Below, piece after piece: positions 9,831-17,635 of a DNA stretch of 64,000 nucleotides; within the stretch, counting starts at the first letter, position 1; each line of letters begins with the position of its first letter. The DNA is from Butyrivibrio sp. MC2013. GTDB lineage: Bacteria; Bacillota; Clostridia; Lachnospirales; Lachnospiraceae. The position numbers and the translations under genes were made by a program. The stretch lies in NCBI RefSeq assembly GCF_000424585.1, contig NZ_AUKE01000007.1:62001-126000 (forward strand). The letters run 5' to 3'. The notes beneath the pieces are model-generated. The model was given only the letters and a program-made list of their open reading frames with translations, ran no database searches and had not been told where the DNA came from.

Positions 9831-9981
9831 GGAATCCGCTCATTTGCTTCGCAAATGGCTACTTCCGATGGTTGAATGATCTACACTAAGAGATAATACG
9901 AATTGCTTCGCTGCTAAAGCAGCTCTCGCAATTCTACAAACATTCGGAATCCGCTCATTTGCTTCGCAAATGGCTACTTCC
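9831..9981. repeat. Pair of 36-nt direct repeats with hairpin cores
   Basis: The same 36-nt sequence (GGAATCCGCTCATTTGC onward) occurs at 9831-9866, directly after the GH5 stop, and at 9946-9981. Each copy holds a 7-bp hairpin (CATTTGC/GCAAATG, loop TTC). Between them lies another hairpin (GAATTGC with GCAATTC, 9900-9934) containing an inner AAAGCAGC/GCTGC fold. The segment would be transcribed as the GH5 3' UTR, so it may protect or process the mRNA. Confidence 0.8.
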
Positions 9982-10001
9982 TCATGTTTGTTGGGTCATA
10001 A

Positions 10002-10045
10002 AAGAGGCCTATGATGCAAGCGAGCTTGCTCATAGGCCTCTTTTT
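10002..10045 (+). terminator. GH5 intrinsic terminator
   Basis: A strong stem (AGAGGCCTATG with CATAGGCCTCT) closed by a CAAG/CTTG inner stem is followed by a T run at 10041-10045. Flanking GGGTCA and TGACCC extend the hairpin to 9993-10050. Confidence 0.85.
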
Positions 10046-10083
10046 GACCCTTATCTTATCAAAATCCACCAAATGGTGGACGA

Positions 10084-10111
10084 TTTACTTTTTCCTTTTT
10101 GCTAGTATGAT
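10084..10111 (+). promoter_or_regulatory. Promoter of the CW_7 repeat gene
   Basis: TTTACT at 10084-10089, a 16-bp spacer and TATGAT at 10106-10111 form a sigma-A-like promoter. A small hairpin (TCCACC/GGTGGA, 10065-10080) precedes it. The predicted start of transcription is near 10118, which argues against the upstream ATG at 10114 as translation start. Confidence 0.5.
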
Positions 10112-10179
10112 AAATGTCTTATCTGAATAAGCTCCAAGAGCCCCGTCAGATAAGCAATACGTTAGAAGGAGGTGAAGTG

Positions 10180-10464
10180 ATGGCGACCATTGAACAGATT
10201 GCAAAAGAAGTAATTCAGGGTAAATGGGGCAACGGAGCCGAGAGAAAAGCCAAGCTCACGGCTGCGGGTTATGATTACGACAAGGTTCAAGCTCTCGTCA
10301 ACTCACTCTTAAAGAGTGATGCACCGGTCAAGTCTATTGACGACATCGCACGAGAAGTCATCAAAGGCAACTGGGGTAACGGTGAAGAGAGAAAGAAAAA
10401 ACTTACAGAAGCAGGCTATGATTATTCTGCTATACAGGCAAAGGTTAATCAGCTTCTGAAGTAA
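10180..10464 (+). CDS. Small protein of two CW_7 (Cpl-7) repeats
   Basis: A 94-residue protein made almost entirely of two tandem CW_7 repeats (about residues 1-42 and 50-92), each with the IA.EVI.G.WGNG.ER motif and AGYDY near its end. CW_7 repeats bind peptidoglycan in the Cpl-7 phage lysozyme family, where they are attached to a catalytic domain. No catalytic domain is present here. I chose the ATG at 10180 because AGAAGGAGGTG precedes it at ideal spacing; an in-frame ATG at 10114 lies at the predicted transcription start. No signal peptide is visible, so how it would reach the wall is unclear. The gene stands alone with its own promoter. It might be a decayed lysin tail or a small muropeptide-binding protein. 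Confidence 0.85.
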   Translation: MATIEQIAKEVIQGKWGNGAERKAKLTAAGYDYDKVQALVNSLLKSDAPVKSIDDIAREVIKGNWGNGEERKKKLTEAGYDYSAIQAKVNQLLK

Positions 10465-10754
10465 ATAGCTTAAGGCATTCCACCAGGTCACGGACAATTA
10501 TATAACTATCAACAACCAAACCTTATTGAACTTATATATTCTAATAACAACTCCGTACCGGAAGGGATCAAAGCTTAAGCTTTTATTATAAATGTAACTA
10601 TCAACCAAACCCAAAAACCTAGATCAAAAGCAATACACCTGATCATTTTCAGGTGATCACCATCTTGGGTTCCACCCAAAACCCAGGATAAACAGGTCTT
10701 TATGGTTCACCCAAACCATTCGTAAAGACCACTACAAACAACCAAACCCATAAG
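10465..10754 (+). other. A/C-rich structured non-coding stretch
   Basis: No credible gene lies here. CAACCAAACC occurs three times (10513-10522, 10602-10611, 10739-10748), twice after TAACTATCAA or a close variant. Several hairpins can be drawn: AAGCTTAAGCTT near 10571, CACCTGATCA with its near-complement around 10640, CTTGGGT/ACCCAGG around 10663-10687, and GGTCTTTA/TAAAGACC with inner TGGTT/AACCA around 10695-10729. It may be a long 3' UTR or a small RNA. Confidence 0.35.
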
Positions 10755-10795
10755 AAAGAACTGACTTTGATACCCTCATAAGTCAGTTCTTTTTC
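10755..10795. terminator. Bidirectional terminator
   Basis: A 13-bp perfect stem (10755-10767 with 10780-10792, core AAGAACTGACTT) is followed by T-rich sequence on both strands. It separates the CW_7 region from the convergent histidine kinase gene. Confidence 0.8.
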
Positions 10796-10823
10796 ATTTC
10801 CCTCTTAATGGATTATCAAAATC

Positions 10824-11840
10824 CTACCAGTCTATATCCACAGCGTTTTTCATGGGAAGACTTATTATGATCACAAATTCTTCGCCTGTCTCAATAGTCA
10901 TAAAACCGCCTATATCTTCAACCTTACGTCTCAGCGATGATAAGCCTCCACCTTCCTTTACAGGTTCATCCGGCTTATTGCCGTTATTACGAAATTCTAT
11001 AACGTGATAGCCGTTCTCATCCCGGATATCTATCATGATCTTTTTGCCGCCTGCGTGACGCACTGTATTGGTAATACACTCTCTGATCGCAGCTGATAGC
11101 ACCTCTCTGTCATCCTCATCCTGTAGCCTGGGTCCTGTGATCTCTATCTCCAATCCCAGTTCGCCTCCCAGCCTGATGATATCTGCAACAGCATCGATCT
11201 CGTCATCCTCTGTTGCTTCGCCCATCATATCTGAGAGGGTATCCTCCCAGAATTCCAGCATCTCAGCCTTCTCGTTATCCTCAAACTCTTTCTTCATATA
11301 TTTGGAAGACAGGAGTATGCAGGTACCCATCCTGTTATGGACCTTCATCTTGGCATTTAGTATCTCCTGCTCCCTTGTTATGGATGCCACGTTTGAGGTG
11401 ATACGCCTTAGCTCCTCTTCCATCTCCTCAAGCTCCCTGTTCTGATCCCGGAGCTTTAGGGCATTCTTATAGAGCCCTGTAATATCCACCGCAGTCAGCT
11501 GTATATATCTGCGTTCACCATTAGTCTTTATCTCTCCGGTCTTAAAGCTCCACACTCTCCCGCTTTGGTCCCTGTATAGCAGATCATCCCTGTCAGAGAT
11601 GAGATCCGCAACAGCTATATTCCCTTTTAGCTTCCTGAGAGAGCTGATAAACTCATCCAGAGTCATAAAGCCGTGGTCGCAGACTTCATATAACAGATCG
11701 TAAGCTGTCCTGTTACTGAGCATGAGCCTGCCCTTCATGTCAAAAAAGCTCACACCCAAAGGAAGGTTGTCACCTACCTCTCTTATTGTATTTATTTGAG
11801 AAAGCTTATCCCTTAAAAAGCTGAATAATCTAATGATCAT
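10824..11840 (-). CDS. Soluble sensor histidine kinase, PAS-like plus NarL-type ATPase
   Basis: A 338-residue cytoplasmic kinase with no membrane helix. Residues 20-125 resemble a PAS domain (LGVSFFDMKGRLMLSN, then AVDITGLYKNA). A coiled coil follows, then a HisKA_3-like phosphoacceptor around His168 (KMKVHNRMG). The HATPase_c domain (245-330) has the N-box Asn258 (CITNTVRHAGG) and the G-box GGGLSSLRRKV. It is last in the operon and overlaps the stop codon of the preceding membrane pseudokinase (TAATG), which implies translational coupling and joint assembly. The likely target is the LuxR-type response regulator two genes upstream. The signal is unknown; sensing is presumably delegated to the membrane partners. 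Confidence 0.85.
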   Translation of the reverse strand: MIIRLFSFLRDKLSQINTIREVGDNLPLGVSFFDMKGRLMLSNRTAYDLLYEVCDHGFMTLDEFISSLRKLKGNIAVADLISDRDDLLYRDQSGRVWSFKTGEIKTNGERRYIQLTAVDITGLYKNALKLRDQNRELEEMEEELRRITSNVASITREQEILNAKMKVHNRMGTCILLSSKYMKKEFEDNEKAEMLEFWEDTLSDMMGEATEDDEIDAVADIIRLGGELGLEIEITGPRLQDEDDREVLSAAIRECITNTVRHAGGKKIMIDIRDENGYHVIEFRNNGNKPDEPVKEGGGLSSLRRKVEDIGGFMTIETGEEFVIIISLPMKNAVDIDW

Positions 11841-13573
11841 TATAGGCCTGCTCCCCCAATCTCCTTACTGTATAGGTATATACCTTCGCCCTCATCCTCC
11901 ATTGATGCATAGTCATCTTCTGTAGGGCCCATACCCTCCTTGAAGCACAATTCCACAAGGAGCCTGTGATGATCAGCCTCCTTACCAAGACTTAGATATA
12001 CCGATCTGATATTTCTATAATATCTGAGTATGATCACAAAGAAGCTGTCAAAAGACTCACACGCATGATTAAAGAGCATATTTTCAGGCACCACATAATT
12101 TATTGCTCCCTTTACTCCAAGAGCAGAAAGGGATGACAGCATTTCCAAAAAAGACAGCTTAAGTTCTCCCGGAGGTATCCTTCCTCCGGATTCATATACG
12201 AATAGAAGATTATTTCTTCTTTTAACATACGTGCCAATAACGGTCATCCTCTCCAGCAGCGTCTTTTCTTCTTCTCTGTCATCAGTATCAGCCAGCATCC
12301 TGGTAAGGTTCTGCAGTTCCCTGATATATTCCAGGCAGTCCTTTTGCATCAGCGAATAGAGACGGTTTTTCTCCTCAAGAGTCTTTTTTCTGTAACGGGA
12401 TCTGTACTCCTCTCTCATGGTCACATTTCTGTCCTTGAGAGTATCTGCGGTATTGCTCAGCTCGTCTATGAGTCTGACGGCCCCTGTGATATCCTCTGAC
12501 CAGTATACTCTTCCCCCGCGGACAGTTCTGCACATCATGCGTCTCCCTCCGGGCAGGATACAGATATCACCTTCTGCATAATCCGATATATAGGATTCCA
12601 GCCCGGCAAAAGTGTCTGATCTTATAAGGCAATTACCTTCCATATCATGTATAGACATAGGGGTCAGAGAATGCCTTATAAATGGCTCATAACCTTTGAC
12701 AGATGCTATGAGCCTGTTGGCAATGCAACTCTCCACCACCATCATGGTCAGATATGCTATTACCACAGAGAAATCATGTATCCTGAAGCTGTCCCTTATC
12801 ACGCCAAAGGCATAGAAAAATAGATAAATAAGACTAATGAGCATAAGTGCCCCGGGGAACCAGAGCCTGTTCCAGTCTCCTTTTCTAAGGCAGTATACAG
12901 CCAATATCCCTGCTGCTCCCACCAGGCAGGCACAGCACCACTGAGCCGCCAGATAGTAGCCCCAACCCGCTTTGTAGCCATAGAGTTCCAGATCACTGTA
13001 GAGAGCCATTCTGTCTGCACCTATGGTACCCACTGCCTTGGACAGGACTCTATGATGTATCTCATTGGTCATGATCAGGGCTACTATAGCCATCGTAGTC
13101 AGGCTGATCATATTCTCCACAGCTCCGGCTTTGCGAGTAGAGGGAGCAGGAGACAATACTGCAAGCTCCAGACTTAAGGCAGCTATCCCTATTACTATTA
13201 TCAATTCTCCATATAACAGGAAACGTATTATATTTCTTCCGTAGGCATAATCTATGCTTCCTGATAGAGCCTCATTCACAATATGGTCTCTGATCCAGCC
13301 CAGGAATATCAATATGATCAGAAACAGCGCTATCCATACGCTGCAGTCTCCGGCCTTCCTTTGGGATATGCGTATCCTGCACATCCAGCCCCATATGATC
13401 ACTATGATCATAGGGATCATATACCCAAAAGCTGAATAGATATTGTCGGTTCCTCCTGCTTGTACGCCCAGGCGGTAGCATATACAGGATAGGATCATCA
13501 GTATATGTACGGGAATATAAAAGACCCTGCTTAATTTATTTTCAGTCTTTGGCAGCTGCACTTTGACTTTCAC
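11840..13573 (-). CDS. Membrane pseudokinase, paralogous layout to the adjacent kinase
   Basis: A 577-residue protein with about eight hydrophobic segments in residues 18-290, then a cytoplasmic part laid out like the neighbouring kinase. It has a PAS-like strand (MSIHDMEGNCLIRSD), EDITGAVRLID, a charged coiled coil (375-430) and an ATPase-like fold (470-545). The catalytic features are gone: the position matching His168 of the partner is near Asp412 (LMQKDCLEY), and the N-box region reads FFVIILRYYRN with no Asn. No G-box is visible. The start is GTG at 13573 with GGGGG upstream. I infer a regulatory pseudokinase that brings membrane sensing to the soluble kinase. An alternative is a plain sensor that merely resembles kinases. 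Confidence 0.65.
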   Translation of the reverse strand: MKVKVQLPKTENKLSRVFYIPVHILMILSCICYRLGVQAGGTDNIYSAFGYMIPMIIVIIWGWMCRIRISQRKAGDCSVWIALFLIILIFLGWIRDHIVNEALSGSIDYAYGRNIIRFLLYGELIIVIGIAALSLELAVLSPAPSTRKAGAVENMISLTTMAIVALIMTNEIHHRVLSKAVGTIGADRMALYSDLELYGYKAGWGYYLAAQWCCACLVGAAGILAVYCLRKGDWNRLWFPGALMLISLIYLFFYAFGVIRDSFRIHDFSVVIAYLTMMVVESCIANRLIASVKGYEPFIRHSLTPMSIHDMEGNCLIRSDTFAGLESYISDYAEGDICILPGGRRMMCRTVRGGRVYWSEDITGAVRLIDELSNTADTLKDRNVTMREEYRSRYRKKTLEEKNRLYSLMQKDCLEYIRELQNLTRMLADTDDREEEKTLLERMTVIGTYVKRRNNLLFVYESGGRIPPGELKLSFLEMLSSLSALGVKGAINYVVPENMLFNHACESFDSFFVIILRYYRNIRSVYLSLGKEADHHRLLVELCFKEGMGPTEDDYASMEDEGEGIYLYSKEIGGAGL

Positions 13574-13582
13574 CCCCGGTCA

Positions 13583-14236
13583 TCAGCCCTGATCTTCTAC
13601 ATCCATCAGATGAAGGTCAGGTATGGCAAGTCTGGCATTTGCGGCCAGTATAGCCAGTTCAGCCTTATTATCACAGCCTGTTTTTCTGCACAGGTGCAGC
13701 AGATGGGTCTTGACTGTGGATTCCTCCACACACATCTTCTCAGCCATCTTTTTAACGGATACGTATTCTATAAGCTTATAGAGGCAGTCTATCTCAGCTG
13801 CAGTCAGATCTGAAAGTCTGGCCTGTCCCAGCATGACATCCAGATTCCTGTCCGGATATACGGATTCTCCCTTCATGGTCCTGTCCATGATATCCACCAG
13901 ATTCTCAGGGCTTAGTTCCTTGAGCCAGAAGCTGTCAGCACCACACTCTCTTGCCTTATCAAAGGCCCTGAGGTCGGTATATGAAGTAGTGATGATGATC
14001 TTGATCCCGGGATGCTTTTCCTTGATCAGTCTGCAGGCTTCCAGACCGTTATATTCCCCGGGCGTATTGATATCCATCAGGATCAGGTCCACGCCGGCCG
14101 AATCTGCAAATACCACTGCATCATCACATCTTGACGCAGTCCCTGCCAGGCTGTATCTGTCTGCTGCATCCTGGATATCAGACCTGTATGCCTTTTGTAT
14201 ATTCCTTTCATCATCCGCTATAAGTACTCGTACCAT
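13583..14236 (-). CDS. LuxR/NarL-type response regulator
   Basis: A 217-residue two-domain response regulator. The receiver domain (1-120) has the acidic pair IADDE, the phosphoacceptor Asp55 (LILMDINTP), TTSYTD and the switch Lys in FWLKELS. The C-terminal helix-turn-helix (about 140-200) is of the LuxR/NarL type (LTAAEIDCLY, VKKMAEKMCVEESTVKTHLLHLCRKTG). It lies between the double 7TM protein and the pseudokinase gene, 9-12 bp from each, so one transcript is likely. It should activate or repress transcription after phosphorylation by the kinase encoded at 10824-11840. Target genes cannot be read from the window. Confidence 0.92.
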   Translation of the reverse strand: MVRVLIADDERNIQKAYRSDIQDAADRYSLAGTASRCDDAVVFADSAGVDLILMDINTPGEYNGLEACRLIKEKHPGIKIIITTSYTDLRAFDKARECGADSFWLKELSPENLVDIMDRTMKGESVYPDRNLDVMLGQARLSDLTAAEIDCLYKLIEYVSVKKMAEKMCVEESTVKTHLLHLCRKTGCDNKAELAILAANARLAIPDLHLMDVEDQG

Positions 14237-14248
14237 ATCATTCTCCGT

Positions 14249-16609
14249 TTAGTTCATCAAAGTGATCTCTTTGATATTTGTTATTTCTTTTTCTAATGTT
14301 TTACATGCTATTTCTATTTCTCCCAGATCCATCAATACATCCTGCTGGGTTGCTTCCTTTGCGATCCTTTTGCAGATAGTGCCAATATCTCCTAATGGAT
14401 TGCTGACACGATGAGAGAGATCATAACCAAATACTGCCGTTTCATTGGCTCTTCCCACCGTCAGTCTGTCATCCATATCTTCATTCATCCTGTCAGCGAA
14501 GAGCTTTTGCAGCATACATACTGCAAAGAAGAGCTCCGCCACTCCCATACAGATATCCGGGACCGGTGTAAACAGCTGCATTAGAAGTCCTACAGGAAGT
14601 GATATAAAGCCTATCATTGGGATTATATGCTTTTCCGTTTTTTCATCTTTTTTTCTAAAATCCCTTAGAAAAGCGCCATATAGGATCACTGCGGCAGACA
14701 CTGCCACAAGCTGAGACTGCAGATAGATATTATCCCTGACAGACTCAGATCTCACAAGGCCTATCCTGATCTCCGGCCTGCACAAAAAGTGTACGCCTCC
14801 CATAAAAAGGAAGATAAAGAGATAGTAGAGCCTTCCAAGCCTGTGCCTGTGAGTGGACATTATATATGTGGCCAGTGAATAGAAGCTAAAGAGGATCATG
14901 GCTGTACCTGTTACCAAAAAGAGGCTCCTCTCTGACAGACCGGTCTCTCCCATCCTGCCCCAGCTGAAGTTGTCATGGCTCAGAGCCTCGGCCACTATAA
15001 ACATCAGTATCATAGCGCCGCTTAGGTAGAGATAGAAATGCCATAGCCTGGTCAAGCGACTTGGTCTTTCCACCTCGCTCCCCGTCCAAGGGTCCCTTAT
15101 CAGCTTTGTTATGGCCTTTGCTCTGTTTGCTGAGCTTTCATTTTTATCATCTTTGATAATATTTCTGATCTCGCTTTTGATATAGTTTTTGTAAATCCCC
15201 TTCCTATATCTGCCATCCCTATCAGGTCCCTTATCATCTTTGCCTGTAAGAGACAGTATCTGCTCTCTGATAGCTATGGCCTTGCTGCGGACCTGCGCCG
15301 CATCCGTCCTAACTACTGTATCGATGGCCCTTCTACGGATATTTCCCGATTTATCTATTATCTGATCAATAGGTTCTATGAGATCTCTCGATGCATTATC
15401 TATAAAAGCCTTGCCAAGCCTTGCCTGCTGCCGCCTCTTCTCCATGTTTTCAACATCTATCATCAGCCTCTTTCTGGACCATATGATAGTGCAGACGGCA
15501 AATACTATCATGCCTGCTGCCATGCACTGTCCCATCTGAAGCTGGGGAGCAGATAGGAGAAGTATTATCTCTACCAGTCCGCCTGTCAAAAAGAATATAT
15601 ACCCCCTGAGCATCCACTTGAGCTCTGCTCTGAGCTCCTTGTCCCTAAAGACTATCCAGAGGGTAGTGGCTATTATATATATAGCCAGACTGCCTATCAT
15701 GACATAAGTGACCGGCAGCAGCTCCATCCAGTCTATTCCAAAGCCATATACTATAAAGAACGATACTATATAATAGATAATATATGCGCAGAGCAGTAAT
15801 TCTGAAATCTTGTGAAACTTGTGCCGCTCTGATTCATCTACTAATAGCAGTGCCGGAGCACATATCATCATAAGGGATATAAATTCCAGAGCATGGCTGG
15901 ATGAGAGGTTACCCCAAAATGACGGGACAGATCCCGACTGCACTATGAGCCACATCCCGCTGACAAAAAAGAGCGCTCCCATATAGGAATATATCCTTTT
16001 GGAAAAAAGCCTGTTGCCGGCAAACAGTCTCATAAAAACAGTGCCTATGCCTGTAATCAGCATAAAAAGTCCCGTTGTCACAGAAATATAATAGTTGTTG
16101 ATAATATGATCTATGATAGCCTGCCTGCTTCCTATATAGCAGGCGCCCAGTATTCCTTTGTAGACGGGAAGCCTGGTAGTAAGGCATAGACTTGCCCTTC
16201 TCCCCTCTATACCTTCAGGGAGCTTTACTATCCTTCTGCCGCCAAAGGAAACAGGAGTCTGTAATAGTCCTTTGGCTTCATGGAACTCATCAACTACCTG
16301 CCCCTCTATCTCAAATACTGCTTCCTGAAATGAACACTTGTAGCAAAAGTAGCAGTTCTCAGGAATATCTCCCGTAAAAGAAAAGTGCCATATGACAGAA
16401 GATGCTCCTTTACAGCTGATATTGGCAGGAGAAGAGAGATCTTCTATATATTCTCTCTCCCCGTTCGGATATAGGATCTCTGCTGTAAATCCCGTATCCA
16501 AAGCCTGAAAATAGCCCTGGGAATCTTTTATTCCTCTTCCAAAATCATCTGTTAAGAGATAGATCATTATAAGCAATACTACTATGCCATAGAAGATCTT
16601 AAGCTTCAC
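14249..16609 (-). CDS. Double 7TM protein with two DHp-like segments and no ATPase
   Basis: A 786-residue membrane protein with two sensor-like halves. The first half has a signal-anchor helix, an extracellular beta-rich domain (25-165, like 7TMR-DISM extracellular domains), about seven membrane helices (175-375) and helices containing NASRDLIEP at 405-413. That resembles a histidine-kinase H-box with Arg408 in place of His. The second half has about six or seven helices (523-705) and a C-terminal segment, DLSHRVSNPLGDI, with a well-formed H-box (His733). No HATPase domain follows; the protein ends 53 residues later. The start is GTG at 16609, overlapping pgeF by 11 bp. I infer a sensor whose C-terminal His may be phosphorylated in trans. 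Confidence 0.7.
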   Translation of the reverse strand: MKLKIFYGIVVLLIMIYLLTDDFGRGIKDSQGYFQALDTGFTAEILYPNGEREYIEDLSSPANISCKGASSVIWHFSFTGDIPENCYFCYKCSFQEAVFEIEGQVVDEFHEAKGLLQTPVSFGGRRIVKLPEGIEGRRASLCLTTRLPVYKGILGACYIGSRQAIIDHIINNYYISVTTGLFMLITGIGTVFMRLFAGNRLFSKRIYSYMGALFFVSGMWLIVQSGSVPSFWGNLSSSHALEFISLMMICAPALLLVDESERHKFHKISELLLCAYIIYYIVSFFIVYGFGIDWMELLPVTYVMIGSLAIYIIATTLWIVFRDKELRAELKWMLRGYIFFLTGGLVEIILLLSAPQLQMGQCMAAGMIVFAVCTIIWSRKRLMIDVENMEKRRQQARLGKAFIDNASRDLIEPIDQIIDKSGNIRRRAIDTVVRTDAAQVRSKAIAIREQILSLTGKDDKGPDRDGRYRKGIYKNYIKSEIRNIIKDDKNESSANRAKAITKLIRDPWTGSEVERPSRLTRLWHFYLYLSGAMILMFIVAEALSHDNFSWGRMGETGLSERSLFLVTGTAMILFSFYSLATYIMSTHRHRLGRLYYLFIFLFMGGVHFLCRPEIRIGLVRSESVRDNIYLQSQLVAVSAAVILYGAFLRDFRKKDEKTEKHIIPMIGFISLPVGLLMQLFTPVPDICMGVAELFFAVCMLQKLFADRMNEDMDDRLTVGRANETAVFGYDLSHRVSNPLGDIGTICKRIAKEATQQDVLMDLGEIEIACKTLEKEITNIKEITLMN

Positions 16610-17471
16610 TGATATTATCCCCCGGATCGATCATGATAAATGCTGCATTATTTCCCCTCTTATCCCCGGCATATCTGTGTGAAAAAAGGTAGCCCGGATT
16701 GCACCTTGTGCATATGTCAGTCACCTCTATAGCTCCGGCTCTTACTCCTTCTTCTAACAGAGTCTCTTTGATTGCAGCCCACAGACTTAGAAGATATTTA
16801 CCATCTGATTTGAGACGGATAATATTCTCTGTCCCTTTAAATCCTGATATAAATACGTCAGCCACATCACTGCTTACTTCATAGCAGTCCGGACATATAG
16901 AAGGCCCGATGGCAGCTATTATGTCTGCCGGATCAGTCCCATATGTCTCATGCATCTTTCGCACGGCCTTTGCAGCTATCCTGCCTGCTGTACCCTTCCA
17001 ACCGGAATGAACAAGGCCCACAGCACGATGGACATGATCTGCCAGATATACCACAGGGCAGTCTGCGTGATAGCTTGTAAGGATAAGGCCGGGAACATCT
17101 GTGATAAGTCCATCCGTGTCTGTATAAGCATTCTCGCCCCTTATACCTCTTCCAGCATCCTCCGGCCCTGCAACAGCGATATTAGTGGTATGAGTCTGAG
17201 CTGTGAGCACAAAGCGGTCAAGATCCCGTCCTACCCCCAATATCTCTCCCATTCGCATGAGATTCTCATCAACACAAGCAGGATCATCTCCCCTGCTATA
17301 GCTGTAATTGGCTTCTCCATAGATCCCTTTTGATATGCCTCCCACTCTTGTGGTAAAAGCATGACGGATCCAGCCTGAATCCTCCAGAATGGGAAAGGTC
17401 AGGTATTCCATATTATTATATATTTTTTGCCTGATAACAGGCCCGTTATCTTTTCTTGTAATATTTCTCAT
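16599..17471 (-). CDS. pgeF: Laccase-domain purine nucleoside phosphorylase/peptidoglycan editing factor
   Basis: A 290-residue member of the YfiH/PgeF family. The metal and active-site motifs are present: TAQTHTTNI, the HADCPVVYL segment, VHSGWKGTAGRI and GPSICPDCYEV, with the conserved His-Cys-His ligands. Members have been described as purine nucleoside phosphorylases with adenosine deaminase activity and as factors that keep peptidoglycan precursors correct. It is cytoplasmic. GGAGGATC supports the ATG at 17471. It is the first gene of the signalling operon and overlaps the 7TM gene by 11 bp. In other Firmicutes it usually sits near cell-division genes, so this context is unusual and a functional link to the kinase system is uncertain. 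Confidence 0.9.
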   Translation of the reverse strand: MRNITRKDNGPVIRQKIYNNMEYLTFPILEDSGWIRHAFTTRVGGISKGIYGEANYSYSRGDDPACVDENLMRMGEILGVGRDLDRFVLTAQTHTTNIAVAGPEDAGRGIRGENAYTDTDGLITDVPGLILTSYHADCPVVYLADHVHRAVGLVHSGWKGTAGRIAAKAVRKMHETYGTDPADIIAAIGPSICPDCYEVSSDVADVFISGFKGTENIIRLKSDGKYLLSLWAAIKETLLEEGVRAGAIEVTDICTRCNPGYLFSHRYAGDKRGNNAAFIMIDPGDNISEA

Positions 17472-17572
17472 GATCCTCCTTTGTTACTGCTCAAGATATG
17501 CTTATGAGCAGCAACAATCTTCGCCCTTATAACTCTACCATGCACAGGAGCTTAATGCCATATCCCCTTTCA

Positions 17573-17601
17573 TTGCACACGGTATTATCTGGTAGTATAC
17601 T
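17573..17601 (+). promoter_or_regulatory. Promoter of the DUF4886 gene
   Basis: TTGCAC at 17573-17578, a 17-bp spacer and TATACT at 17596-17601 form a good sigma-A promoter 35 bp before the chosen start codon. Confidence 0.6.
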
Positions 17602-17635
17602 GTAACAATATCAGGGATATATGGAGGAAAAAGAG

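Noticed and set aside
9831-9981. Short CRISPR array
   Set aside because: Only two repeat copies with one 79-nt interval that is itself a hairpin, and no cas genes in the window.
16599-17471. pgeF as part of the signalling mechanism
   Set aside because: It overlaps the next gene by 11 bp, but PgeF is a widespread housekeeping enzyme and nothing in its sequence links it to the kinases.
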